Shown here: positions 47,216 to 55,790 of the stretch, one piece after another
How positions within the stretch are numbered: the stretch's first letter is position 1
How the letters are laid out: each line of letters begins with the position of its first letter
From: Streptomyces gossypii
Lineage (GTDB): Bacteria > Actinomycetota > Actinomycetes > Streptomycetales > Streptomycetaceae
NCBI RefSeq assembly: GCF_025165795.1
Contig: NZ_JAJAGO010000018.1
Coordinates: 62,001 to 126,000, forward strand
Direction of reading: 5' to 3'
DNA length: 64,000 bases
The notes under the pieces: model-generated
Seen by the model: the letters and a program-made list of their open reading frames with translations, nothing else
The model's database searches: none
Told to the model about the DNA's origin: nothing
Translations under genes and position numbers: made by a program

Positions 47216-48952
47216 ATGCGGCTGCGCGCACTGCTGGACACACCGGAGCTCGGCCTGCGGCTGCTCGGCGGCGTAGAGGAACTGGACCGCACCGTGCGCG
47301 GGGTGATGACCACCGACCTGCGCGATCCGAGCCGCTACCTCTCCGGCGGGGAACTGGTCCTCACCGGTCTCGCCTGGCACCGCACGGCGGAGGACTCCGA
47401 GCCCTTCGTCCGCATCCTGGCCGCCGCCGGGGTGGCCGCGCTGGCGGCCGGCGAGGCCGAGCTGGGCGCGGTTCCGGAGGATCTGACGATCGCCTGCGCC
47501 CGCCACCGGCTGCCGCTCTTCGCAGTCGTCGAGGATGTCGCCTTCGCGACGATCACCGAGCATGTGGTGCGGCAGGTGTCGACGGAGCGGGCCGGTGATC
47601 TGGCTGCCGTCGTGGAGCGCCACCGCAGGCTGATGTCCTCCGGCCCTGGCGGCGGCGGCCTCGACGCGGTGCTCGATCTGCTCGTCTCCGACCTGGATCT
47701 GCGCGCCTGGGTGCTCTCCCCCACCGGCCGGCTGATGGCCGGTTCGGGCGGCGGCGCCCAGCGGCTGCCCGAAACGGTCCGCACCCGGCTGGCGGGCGCC
47801 CATCTCGCGGCCGTACGGGCGGGGCAGCGCAGCCCGTACCGCGTCACCGGCGGGGACGGGGCCGACTACGCGCTCTTCCCCGTCCGGACCGGCGCCGCTG
47901 ATGCGCGCGCCGCCGTGCTGTCCGACTGGCTGCTGGCCGTGCGTGCGGACCCGGCCGACTGGCCCGGTGAGCGCCTCGACCTGCTGGAGGGCGTCACCCA
48001 GCTGATCGCCGCCGAGCGCGAACACGGGGACTCGTCCCTGACGATGCGCAGGCGGCTCGCCCAGGAGGTACTGGAACTCGTGCAGTCCGGCGCGCCGCCC
48101 GCCGAGACCGCCGCGCGGCTGCGGGCCGCGGGCCAGGTGCTGGTGCCGGAGCTGCAGCCGGGGGCGATGCCGTGCTGGCAGGTGGTGGTGGCCCAAGTGG
48201 AGTGGGAGGAGCCGGGCGAGGGCGCCAGCGGTGACGGCAGCGCCACCCAGTCGCTGCTGGAGGAGATCCTCGCCGGGCAGATCCTCCCGGCCCCGGAAGC
48301 CCAGGCCTCCGACGCCGACGCCGTCGACGCGCCCGACGCGGCTTACCGGATCGCCGTCGCCCACGCCGCCGACGAAGCCGTCGCCCTGGTGCCGCTGCCC
48401 CCGACCGGCGGCGGAGGAATGGGTGGGGCGGGCGACCGGGCGGCCCGGGACTCCACCGAGCTGGACGCCGCCGAGCTCGTCGCCTCAATCCGTGAGCCTC
48501 TGGAGCGCGGCCTGGCACAGGACGGGCGGCTCTCGGTGGGCGTGAGCGCCGCCGTGCACTCGGCGGAGGGTCTGCGCGGCGCGCTGGAGGAGGCCCGGCA
48601 CGCCCGGCGGGTGGCCGCCGCCCACAGTGGCCGCGTCCGCGCGGCGGGGCACGCGGAACTGGCCTCACACGTGCTGCTGCTGCCCTTCGTACCGGACGAC
48701 GTGCGGCGGGCCTTCACCGCGCGGCTGCTCCAGCCGCTGCGCGACTACGACCAGCGGCACCGGGCGGAACTGCTGCCCACCCTGGAGGCGTTCCTCGCCT
48801 CCGACGGTTCCTGGACGAGGTGCGCGTCGCGGCTGCATCTTCACGTCAACACGCTCCGCTACCGGATGGGGCGTATCGAACAGCTGACGGGGCGCGATCT
48901 GTCCCGCCTCGAGGACAAGCTGGACTTCTTCCTCGCCCTCCGCATGAGCTGA
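47216..48952 (+). CDS. pucR: PucR-family transcriptional regulator of purine catabolism
   Basis: 578 residues. The N-terminal PucR domain (residues about 1-125) reads MRLRALLDTPELGLRLLGGVEELDRTVRGVMTTDLRDPSRYLSGGELVLTG-like in full, and is thought to sense a purine breakdown product. A GGDEF-like central domain lies at about 300-450, and the C-terminal HTH_30 reads WTRCASRLHLHVNTLRYRMGRIEQLTG. B. subtilis PucR both activates and represses purine genes, with allantoin-type effectors. Divergence from the xanthine dehydrogenase operon makes that operon the likely target here. Confidence 0.93.
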   Translation: MRLRALLDTPELGLRLLGGVEELDRTVRGVMTTDLRDPSRYLSGGELVLTGLAWHRTAEDSEPFVRILAAAGVAALAAGEAELGAVPEDLTIACARHRLPLFAVVEDVAFATITEHVVRQVSTERAGDLAAVVERHRRLMSSGPGGGGLDAVLDLLVSDLDLRAWVLSPTGRLMAGSGGGAQRLPETVRTRLAGAHLAAVRAGQRSPYRVTGGDGADYALFPVRTGAADARAAVLSDWLLAVRADPADWPGERLDLLEGVTQLIAAEREHGDSSLTMRRRLAQEVLELVQSGAPPAETAARLRAAGQVLVPELQPGAMPCWQVVVAQVEWEEPGEGASGDGSATQSLLEEILAGQILPAPEAQASDADAVDAPDAAYRIAVAHAADEAVALVPLPPTGGGGMGGAGDRAARDSTELDAAELVASIREPLERGLAQDGRLSVGVSAAVHSAEGLRGALEEARHARRVAAAHSGRVRAAGHAELASHVLLLPFVPDDVRRAFTARLLQPLRDYDQRHRAELLPTLEAFLASDGSWTRCASRLHLHVNTLRYRMGRIEQLTGRDLSRLEDKLDFFLALRMS

Positions 48953-49103
48953 CCCTCCGCTCCCGTGCGGGCGCTGCGGGCAGGCGCGCCCGGCTGCCCT
49001 GCTGCGCTCGCCCCGCTCACCCGCTCCTCGCGCCCTCCCCGCTCACCCCCGCGCCGGGGCGCTCTCGCCCCCGCACGCGCAGTTCTGATAGAACTGAGTA
49101 AAT

Positions 49104-49140
49104 CCGCTCAGCTTCGAGCACAATGTTGCTCAACTTGCGC
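49104..49140 (+). promoter_or_regulatory. DeoR-type operator candidates before the isomerase operon
   Basis: Repeated half-sites GCTCAGCTTCGAG (49106-49118) and GCTCAACTTGCGC (49128-49140) flank GAGCACAATGTTGCTC, an inverted pair GAGCA/TGCTC with a 6-bp centre. A very similar half-site, TGCTCAAGTTCGAAC, lies before the DeoR gene (53006-53020). Spacing to the ATG at 49168 fits an operator overlapping the promoter. Confidence 0.55.
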
Positions 49141-49167
49141 ATTATCCGCCAGAGCCTAGGAGAGGCC

Positions 49168-50055
49168 ATGTCGCACACCGCAGACGAGATCGCATCCCAG
49201 CCCGACTGCTGGCGGCAGGCCATCGCGCTGCTGCCGCGCCACGCCGCCGCGCTGCCGAAGTCCGGAGAGCGGGTGGCGGTCATCGGCTGCGGCACCTCAT
49301 GGTTCATGGCCCAGTCGTACGCCGCCCTGCGCGAGGCCGCGGGCCACGGCGTGACCGACGCCTTCGCCGCCTCCGAAGCCCCGCTGGAGCGGGAGTACGA
49401 CCGGGTGGTCGCGCTGACGCGTTCCGGTACCACGACCGAGGTGCTGCACGCCTTGGAGCAGGTACGGGGCCGCATCCGCAGCACCGCCCTGACCGCCGTC
49501 CCGGACTCCCCCGTGACCGCGCTGGCCGACGACACCGTCGTACTCGACTTCGCCGACGAGCGCTCCGTCGTCCAGACGCGCTTCCCCACCACCCAGCTCG
49601 TCCTGCTCCGAGCGCACCTGGGCGAGGACTTGGGCCAGGCGCTTGCGGACGCCTCCACCGCCGTCCGCGAAGCACTGGACCCCGAGGTGCTGGCGGCCTC
49701 GCAGATCACCTTCCTCGGCACCGGCTGGACGAACGGCCTGGCCCTGGAGGCCGCGCTGAAGGTACGCGAGGCCGCCGCCTGGTGGACCGAGGCGTATCCG
49801 GCGATGGAGTACCGGCACGGCCCGATCGGCGTCGCGGCGCCCGGCCGCGCCGTCTGGGCGCTGGGCGGCCTGCCGGACGGACTGGCCGAACAGATCGGGG
49901 CCACCGGTGCCCGCCTGCTGAGGTCCGGGCTCGACCCGCTCGCCGAGATGATCAAGGCGCAGCGGGTTGCGGCGGAGCTGGCGGACGGCCTCGGCCGTGA
50001 CGTCGACAACCCGCCGAACCTCACCCGCTCCGTGGTCCTGGCCCAGGCGTCATGA
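49168..50055 (+). CDS. SIS-domain sugar isomerase/deaminase (AgaS-like)
   Basis: 295 residues from ATG 49168, with AGGAGA upstream. Two SIS repeats: VIGCGTSWFMAQSYAALREA and ALTRSGTTTEVLHALEQV in the first half, and LGTGWTNGLALEAALKVREAAAWWTEAYPAMEYRHGPIG in the second, where the Glu/His segment resembles the AgaS and GlmS active sites. AgaS converts galactosamine-6-phosphate to tagatose-6-phosphate and ammonia. Its genetic link to a tagatose-bisphosphate-type aldolase and a GH114 enzyme supports this role over GlmS or fructosamine functions. It is coupled to the next gene by ATGA. Confidence 0.85.
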   Translation: MSHTADEIASQPDCWRQAIALLPRHAAALPKSGERVAVIGCGTSWFMAQSYAALREAAGHGVTDAFAASEAPLEREYDRVVALTRSGTTTEVLHALEQVRGRIRSTALTAVPDSPVTALADDTVVLDFADERSVVQTRFPTTQLVLLRAHLGEDLGQALADASTAVREALDPEVLAASQITFLGTGWTNGLALEAALKVREAAAWWTEAYPAMEYRHGPIGVAAPGRAVWALGGLPDGLAEQIGATGARLLRSGLDPLAEMIKAQRVAAELADGLGRDVDNPPNLTRSVVLAQAS

Positions 50056-50960
50056 CGCTGCTGGGCACGGCGCGGCTGATGGACGCCGCCGAGGCGGGCG
50101 GCCACGGCACGGGCGCCTTCAACGCCGTACTGCTGGAGCAGCTGGAGGCGGTGCTCGACGGCGCCGCACGGGCCCGGGCGCCGGTGGTCGTGCAGGTCAG
50201 CGAGAACGCGGTCGGCTACCGGGGCGCCCTGCGCCCGCTGGCCGCCGCCGCACTGGAGGCCATCGCCGCCACGGACACCCCCGCCTCCCTGCACCTCGAC
50301 CACGCGACCGAGCCGGAGCTGATCCGTGCGGCCGTCTCCTGCGGCGTGGCCTCGGTGATGTACGACGGCGCGCGGCTGCCGTGGGGCGAGAACCTCGCCA
50401 CCACGCGCGAGATCACCGACTGGTGCCACGAGCGCGGCGTCTGGGTGGAGGCGGAGCTGGGTGAGGTCGGCGGCAAGGACGGCGCCCACGCCCCCGGGGT
50501 GCGCACCGATCCGGGCGAGGCGGCGCGCTTCGTCGCCGAGACGGGGGTGGACGCGCTCGCCGTCGCCGTCGGTTCCTCGCACGCGATGACCGAGCGGCGG
50601 GCGCAGCTCGATCTGGAGCTGATCGGTGCGCTGCGCGAGGCCGTGCCGGTGCCGCTGGTGCTGCACGGCTCCTCCGGCGTGCCCGACCCGGTGCTCGCGG
50701 CGGCCGTCCGGGCCGGTATCCGCAAGGTGAACCTCTCCACGCATCTCAACTCGGTGTTCACCGGCGCGGTGCGGGGCGTCCTCGCGGACCGGCCGGAGCT
50801 TGTCGACCCGAGGCGCTACCTGGGCCCCGCCCGGGAGGCGATGGCGCAGGAGGTGTCGCGGATCCTGGGTGTCCTGGGGGCCGCGCAGTCCGCCGCACGG
50901 GTGGCCGCGCCGTTCGAGGCGCCGGCGGCCGGGGGATCGGCCGGGAAGGCCGCCGGGTGA
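50052..50960 (+). CDS. Class II ketose-bisphosphate aldolase (KbaY/GatY-like)
   Basis: 302 residues, zinc-dependent TIM barrel. The N-terminal GTGAFNAVLLEQLEAVL, first zinc His pair SLHLDHATEPELI, VEAELGEVGGKDGAH (Glu and glycine-rich zinc region), SSHAMTERRAQLD, and phosphate sites LVLHGSSGVPDPVL and IRKVNLSTHLN are in order. Some blocks differ from typical FBP/TBP aldolases (AVGSSHAM where AIGTVHG is usual), so the substrate may be an unusual ketose phosphate. It would split tagatose-1,6-bisphosphate to triose phosphates. Overlaps both neighbours by 4 bp. Confidence 0.85.
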   Translation: MTLLGTARLMDAAEAGGHGTGAFNAVLLEQLEAVLDGAARARAPVVVQVSENAVGYRGALRPLAAAALEAIAATDTPASLHLDHATEPELIRAAVSCGVASVMYDGARLPWGENLATTREITDWCHERGVWVEAELGEVGGKDGAHAPGVRTDPGEAARFVAETGVDALAVAVGSSHAMTERRAQLDLELIGALREAVPVPLVLHGSSGVPDPVLAAAVRAGIRKVNLSTHLNSVFTGAVRGVLADRPELVDPRRYLGPAREAMAQEVSRILGVLGAAQSAARVAAPFEAPAAGGSAGKAAG

Positions 50961-52033
50961 GCGGGCCCCTGGGGGGCGGCGAACTCGCCCGGCTCCGCGC
51001 CCTGCCGCTCGCCGACTACGCCCCACGCCCGGTGCTGTCCGGCCCGGTCACCGAGGTGGAGCGGCCGTGGACGGAGTGCGTGGACGTCCATAACCACCTG
51101 GGCCGCTGGCTGTCCGGGGACGGCGGCTGGATGGTGCCCGACGTGGCGGAGCTGCTGGCGGTGATGGACGGCTGCGGGGTGCGCTGTGTGGTCAATCTGG
51201 ACGGCCGCGTGGGGCGGGACCTGGAGGAGAACCTCGAGCGGTACGACCAGGCCCACCCCGGCCGGTTCCTGACCTTCGCCCAGCTGGACTGGGGCAGGCT
51301 CCGGGAGCCGGACGGTACGGACCTGCTGGTGGCGGATCTGCGGCGGGCCGCCGCCGCCGGCGCCCGGGGGCTCAAGGTCTGGAAGGACCTCGGGCTGACC
51401 GTCACCGACGGCGGCGGTGCGCTGGTGCGGCCCGATGACCCCAGGCTCGCCCCGGTCTTCGCGGAGGCCGGGGCGCTGGGGCTGCCGGTCCTCATCCACA
51501 CGGCCGATCCGCTCGCCTTCTTCGAGCCGCCCGATGCCGCGAACGAGCGGCTGGAGGAGATCCTCGCCAACCCCGACTGGTCGTTCGCCGCCCCGCACCA
51601 CCCGTCCGCCCGTACGCTGCTGGGCGCGCTGGAGTCGCTGGTGGCCGCCCAGCCGGACACGGTGTTCATCGGTGCGCACGCGGGCTGCGCCGAGGATCTG
51701 GGCTGGGTGGGTTCGCTGCTGGAGCGGTATCCGAACTTCCATATCGACATCGCGGGACGGATGGCCGAGCTGGGACGCCGACCGCGCGCCGCCCGCGCGC
51801 TGATCCGGCGGTTCCCGGAGCGGGTGCTGTTCGGCACGGACGCGTTCCCGGTGCACGCGGCGGACTACCGGCTCTACTACCGGTTCCTGGAGAGCGGCGA
51901 CGAGTGCTTCCCGTACGCGCCCGGGGAGCGGGTGCCCCCGCAGGGGCGATGGGACGTCTCCGCGCTGGAACTGCCCGAGGAGGTGCTCGGCGGCCTCTAC
52001 CACGGCAACGCGGCCCGGCTGCTCGGCCTCTGA
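50957..52033 (+). CDS. Amidohydrolase_2-family metal hydrolase
   Basis: 358 residues from GTG 50957. TIM-barrel amidohydrolase: the metal motif VDVHNHLGRW (HxH, residues about 43-52), HTADPLAFF, FIGAHAGCAEDLGW, and GTDAFPVHAADYRLYYRFLE with the last metal Asp. This group (COG2159-like) includes decarboxylases, lactonases and deacetylases, so the reaction is uncertain. Being co-translated with AgaS- and KbaY-like genes, it may act on an amino-sugar derivative (deacetylation or lactone opening). It is not similar to NagA/AgaA. Confidence 0.78.
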   Translation: MSGPLGGGELARLRALPLADYAPRPVLSGPVTEVERPWTECVDVHNHLGRWLSGDGGWMVPDVAELLAVMDGCGVRCVVNLDGRVGRDLEENLERYDQAHPGRFLTFAQLDWGRLREPDGTDLLVADLRRAAAAGARGLKVWKDLGLTVTDGGGALVRPDDPRLAPVFAEAGALGLPVLIHTADPLAFFEPPDAANERLEEILANPDWSFAAPHHPSARTLLGALESLVAAQPDTVFIGAHAGCAEDLGWVGSLLERYPNFHIDIAGRMAELGRRPRAARALIRRFPERVLFGTDAFPVHAADYRLYYRFLESGDECFPYAPGERVPPQGRWDVSALELPEEVLGGLYHGNAARLLGL

Positions 52034-52114
52034 CACCCGGTGCTGTGCCGCCGGACCCGCCCGGCGGCAGCACCCCCCGCCCGGCGGCACGGCACCCGTC
52101 CTTCGGCTGACCCG

Positions 52115-52867
52115 CTACGCGGTGTGCACCCGCACCCCCAGCGCGCGGAGGGCGGCGGTGTCGGCCTCGTCCGCCGCGCTGTCGGTGACGACGGCGCTGA
52201 TCTCGCTGAGCGGGCAGATCTTGGCGAAGGTGACCTTGCCGATCTTGGTGCTGTCCGCGACCACGACGGTGCGGGTGCTGTTGCGCAGGAAAGCGCGGTC
52301 GGTGTGCGCCTCCATCTGGTCGTGCGTGCTGCACCCGCCCCCGGTCGTGAGCCCGTCGACGCCGATGAAGCTGATGTCGATGTGGTACTCGTCCAGCATG
52401 CGTTCGGCGACCGGGCCCACCAGTTCGTAGCTCTGCGAGCGCGCGTTGCCCCCGATGACGACGAGCTGGAGATCCGGCCGCACCACCAGGTCCGCCGCGA
52501 TGTTCACCGCGTTGGTCACCACGGTGATGCCGCTGCGCCCGGCCAGCGCCCGCGCGACCTCGGTGACCGTGGTGCCCCCCGTCATGCCGACCACCGCGCC
52601 GTCCGGCACCAGTTCGGCCGCGGCGGCCGCGATGCGCTGCTTCTGCGCCTGCTGCCTGCCCGCGCGATGCCGCATCGGCAGCTCGGACGGGGCGGTCACC
52701 GCGCCGCCGTGGGTGCGCCGCAACAGGCCCTGTTCGTGCAGCGACCGCAGATCGCGGCGTACCGTCGCACCGGAGACACCCAGCAGGACGGCCAGCTGAT
52801 GGACGTCCGCACTGCCTTCGGAGGACACATGGTCGATGATCCGGTTCAACCGATCACTCTTGAGCAT
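52115..52867 (-). CDS. DeoR-family repressor of the sugar locus
   Basis: 250 residues. The N-terminal HTH reads VHQLAVLLGVSGATVRRDLRSLHEQGLLRRTHGGAV, and the C-terminal DeoRC sensor domain has GMTGGTTVTEVARAL, FIGVDGLTTGGGCST and VVADSTKIGKVTFAKICPL, typical of repressors that bind phosphorylated sugars. It lies between the isomerase/aldolase operon and the GH114/ABC/GH4 operon, so it probably controls both. A TACACT -10 box ends 6 bp before its ATG, so the transcript is likely leaderless. Confidence 0.93.
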   Translation of the reverse strand: MLKSDRLNRIIDHVSSEGSADVHQLAVLLGVSGATVRRDLRSLHEQGLLRRTHGGAVTAPSELPMRHRAGRQQAQKQRIAAAAAELVPDGAVVGMTGGTTVTEVARALAGRSGITVVTNAVNIAADLVVRPDLQLVVIGGNARSQSYELVGPVAERMLDEYHIDISFIGVDGLTTGGGCSTHDQMEAHTDRAFLRNSTRTVVVADSTKIGKVTFAKICPLSEISAVVTDSAADEADTAALRALGVRVHTA

Positions 52868-52873
52868 GCCCGG

Positions 52874-52879
52874 AGTGTA
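52874..52879 (-). promoter_or_regulatory. -10 box of a probably leaderless deoR transcript
   Basis: TACACT on the minus strand with only 6 bases to ATG 52867. No good -35 is seen (AGCCAT at 17 bp). This predicts transcription starting at or near the A of ATG. Confidence 0.5.
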
Positions 52880-53001
52880 GCTCCGATCAGCTGCGCATGG
52901 CTCGGAAAAGCGGGATTGACCAGGCTTTCTCCGGTCTCTCTACGGTTCGGTCGCGGGTCGTGGCAGTCTGCTGCACACCGACGACGCTGCGCATATCAGC
53001 G

Positions 53002-53020
53002 AATGTGCTCAAGTTCGAAC
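53002..53020. promoter_or_regulatory. DeoR-type half-site upstream of deoR and GH114
   Basis: AATGTGCTCAAGTTCGAAC matches the AATGTTGCTCAACTTGCG block before the isomerase operon, apart from a one-base indel and a few changes. It lies in the 331-bp divergent gap (52868-53198) between deoR and GH114, where no gene is seen. A site here would let one repressor control both directions. Confidence 0.5.
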
Positions 53021-53198
53021 TCTTGACGTGCGCGAAATGACGCGCTTGGATCCTGCCAGTGCCTGGGGTGGGAAACCCGGCACCGAAGAGGTGCGCCCAG
53101 CCGGTAGCGGATGCGGTCCGAAGCCCGGCCTGAGTCGCCAGGAGCGCGTAGAGCGTCGTCCGAGGCGGGGCCGTACCCCCGATTGATGGAGCAGTTCC

Positions 53199-54026
53199 AT
53201 GCCTGTCAACCATGCTCTGCGGGGCTGGCGCCCCTGGGCGGCAGCCGCACTGGCGACGGCTGCCCTCGTCACCGCCGGTCTCACCGGCACGTCCTCGAAG
53301 GCCGACGCCGCGGCCAACCCTTCGCTGCCCCCGCCCGGGGCAGGGTTCGACTACCAGATCGGCGGCCCGTACGACCCGCCCGCCGATGTCGAGATCGTCA
53401 GCCGGGACCGCGCGGCGGAGCCCGCCGACGGCCTCTACAACATCTGCTACGTGAACGCCTTCCAGGTCCAGCCCGGCGAGACCCGCGAGTGGCCCACCGA
53501 CCTGCTGCTGCGGGACGAGAACGGTGACGTCGTCATGGACCCGGACTGGAACGAGCCGCTCCTGGACATCGGCACCGCCGGCAAGCGCGAGCGGATCGCC
53601 GACAAGGTCAACGGCTGGACGGACGGCTGTGCCGACAAGGGCTTCGACGCGGTGGAGCCCGACAACTACGACAGCTACACGCGCTCCGAGAACCTGCTCA
53701 CCCCCAGGGACGCCAAGGCGTTCATCACGCTGCTGTCGGCGCACGCGCACTCCCGTGGCCTGGCGATCGGCCAGAAGAACACGGTGGAGCTCGCGGACAG
53801 CCGGGACGAGACCGGCCTGGACTTCGCGGTCGCGGAGGAGTGCGGCGAGTACGAGGAGTGCGGCGGTTACGCGGAGGCCTTCGACGACCACGTCGTGGTG
53901 ATCGAGTACACGGACCGGGGCCTGGAGCGGGCCTGCGCTGACTGGGACGACCGGCTGAGCATCGTCCGCCGGGACGTCGGCGTCACCACGCCGGACAGCG
54001 ACAAGTACGTCCACGCGATCTGCTAG
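53199..54026 (+). CDS. Secreted GH114 endo-alpha-1,4-polygalactosaminidase
   Basis: 275 residues. Signal peptide: basic start (HALRGWRPW), hydrophobic AAAALATAALVTAGLTG, cleavage probably after ADA near residue 37. The GH114 TIM-barrel follows: FDYQIGGPYD, NICYVNAFQ, and the hallmark GFDAVEPDNYDSY with acidic residues 150, 153 and 155. A second acidic site candidate is in VAEECGEYEECGGY (Glu213/Glu214), then IEYTDRG. The family cleaves alpha-1,4-linked galactosamine polymers and fungal galactosaminogalactan. The stop codon lies within the left arm of an inserted inverted-repeat element. Confidence 0.9.
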   Translation: MPVNHALRGWRPWAAAALATAALVTAGLTGTSSKADAAANPSLPPPGAGFDYQIGGPYDPPADVEIVSRDRAAEPADGLYNICYVNAFQVQPGETREWPTDLLLRDENGDVVMDPDWNEPLLDIGTAGKRERIADKVNGWTDGCADKGFDAVEPDNYDSYTRSENLLTPRDAKAFITLLSAHAHSRGLAIGQKNTVELADSRDETGLDFAVAEECGEYEECGGYAEAFDDHVVVIEYTDRGLERACADWDDRLSIVRRDVGVTTPDSDKYVHAIC

Positions 54027-54162
54027 TGCCGTGACCGGCAAGGTCTGCCCGCCAAGGAGCGTCGTCCGACACGGCGAGCATGGGGTCTCCCCGGGCCCGC
54101 AGGGCCGAGGGGACGCGTGCAGGGCGGCGCGACGGAGCAGACCTTGCCGGTCACGGCACTAG
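54023..54162. mobile_element. MITE-like element with 26-bp perfect terminal inverted repeats
   Basis: Arms 54023-54048 (starting CTAGTGCCGTGACC) and 54137-54162 are exact reverse complements. They enclose 88 bp without coding potential; the whole is 140 bp. Both outer ends are CTAG, which may be a 4-bp target duplication. The left CTAG supplies the TAG stop of the GH114 gene. No transposase is inside, so it is a non-autonomous element or an unusual long-range RNA hairpin. Confidence 0.65.
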
Positions 54163-54444
54163 GAGCCGGTCCCTGGCCCAGGCCCAGGCCATGCCCCTTG
54201 GCTGGGCCGACTCCCGGGGAACGGGACCCTGCCGCCCGAGGGCGGTGAACTCACCACTTCGCGACCTCGCCTTTGCGGCCTCGCGACCTTACTGACCGCG
54301 TCGCGCCGGACAGCACGAGCGCCGGACAGCACCCCACAGCACCCACATGGCGGAGACCTCACCCACCCCACGTCCTCCGTCTCCCTTCCCGTCGCCCCCG
54401 TCCCTTCCCTCCCCTCCCCTCCCCTCTTCGTCAAGGAGATCTCG

Positions 54445-55779
54445 ATGACCCGTATCCGGGGTACTCAGCCTCCCCTCCCCCGGCGCCGCCTGCTGCGGGG
54501 TGGCGCGGCCCTCGCGGCCGGGGGCGCCGGAGCCGCCCTCCTCCCCGGCTGCGCGCCGGGCGCCTCCGACGGCGTCAGCGCCGACGGCACCGTGACCGTC
54601 GAGCTCTGGCACGGTCAGAGCGACACCGGCAAGAAGGCCATCGAGAAGCTGGTGGGCGAGTTCAACCGCACGCACCCCCGCATCCGCGTGGACGCGGGCG
54701 GGGGCGGGGTGCTGTCCGACGCCATGCTCCAGAAGGTCACAGCGGCGCTGGCGTCCGGCTCGTATCCGGACATCGCCTATGTCTTCGGCTCCGACCTGGC
54801 GAGCGTCGCCCGCAGCCCCAGCGTCGTGGACCTCGGCTCGGCGCTGCGCGACGGGGAGACCCCCTGGACCAGCTACTGGCAGGCGGCCCGGGACGCGGTC
54901 ACCCTCAACGGCCGGATACGCGCCGCGCCCGCGCTCCTGGACGCGCTAGCCGTCGTCTACAACAAGAAGCTGTTCCGCGAGGCCGGCGTGCCCTTCCCCG
55001 AGGAGGGCTGGACCTGGCCGGAGTTCGTGCGGACCGCCGAGAAGCTCACCGACAGCGGCCGCGGCGTGTTCGGCACCGGCTGGCCCGGCACGGGCGACGA
55101 GGACACCGTGTGGCGGCTCTGGCCGATGATCTGGGACCAGGGCGGCGACGTGATCGCCGACGACGGCAAGGGCATCGGCTTCGCCGACGAGGGCGTACGC
55201 GCGCTGGAGACGCTCGAAGCGCTGGCCGGGGACTCGAGCGTCTACATCGACCCCAAGCCGGGCAGCGAGCAGATGTACCAGGTCTTCCTGGGCGGCCGGA
55301 TGGCGATGGTCGCCACCGGCCCCTGGCAGCTCCCCGACATCCTCGGCGCCGGCATCGACTACGGCGTGGTGCCGCTGCCCACCTACAGCGGAAAGCCCGT
55401 CACCATCTCCGGCCCGGACACCTGGACCGTCTTCGACAACGGCGACGCCCGCTCGCGCGCCGCCGTGGAGTTCGTCAGCTGGATGATCCAGCCGGAACGC
55501 GACGTCCGCTGGGACATCGCCGCCGGCAGCCTCCCGCTGAGCACCGCCACCGAGAGACGGCCGGAATGGCGCGAGCACTCGGAGCGCACGGCGGGCCTGC
55601 CCGTCTTCACCAAGGCCCTCGACAACGCGCGGGTGCGGCCGGTGCACGCCGCCTACCCGCAGATCTCGCAGGCGCTGGGCCAGGCCGTCGTCGCCGTGCT
55701 GCTGGGCCGCAAGAGCCCCGAGGCGGCCCTGCGCGACTGCGCGGACAAGGCCAACGCCGCCCTGCTGATCCCCAGATGA
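54445..55779 (+). CDS. Sugar ABC transporter substrate-binding lipoprotein
   Basis: 444 residues. The N-terminus has twin arginines and a lipobox ALLPGC with Cys36, so it is a lipoprotein, possibly exported by Tat. The mature domain is a family-1 sugar-binding protein (VTVELWHGQSDTGKKAIEKLVGEFNRTHP, then MAMVATGPWQLPDI and FVSWMIQPERDVRWDIAAGSLPL). It is the first gene of the importer operon. In front of it the gap (54163-54444) holds a long pyrimidine-rich tract on the plus strand (CCCTCCCCTCCCCTCCCC). Likely cargo: galactosamine-containing oligosaccharides made by the GH114 enzyme. Confidence 0.92.
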   Translation: MTRIRGTQPPLPRRRLLRGGAALAAGGAGAALLPGCAPGASDGVSADGTVTVELWHGQSDTGKKAIEKLVGEFNRTHPRIRVDAGGGGVLSDAMLQKVTAALASGSYPDIAYVFGSDLASVARSPSVVDLGSALRDGETPWTSYWQAARDAVTLNGRIRAAPALLDALAVVYNKKLFREAGVPFPEEGWTWPEFVRTAEKLTDSGRGVFGTGWPGTGDEDTVWRLWPMIWDQGGDVIADDGKGIGFADEGVRALETLEALAGDSSVYIDPKPGSEQMYQVFLGGRMAMVATGPWQLPDILGAGIDYGVVPLPTYSGKPVTISGPDTWTVFDNGDARSRAAVEFVSWMIQPERDVRWDIAAGSLPLSTATERRPEWREHSERTAGLPVFTKALDNARVRPVHAAYPQISQALGQAVVAVLLGRKSPEAALRDCADKANAALLIPR

Positions 55780-55790
55780 GGAAGGCCGTC

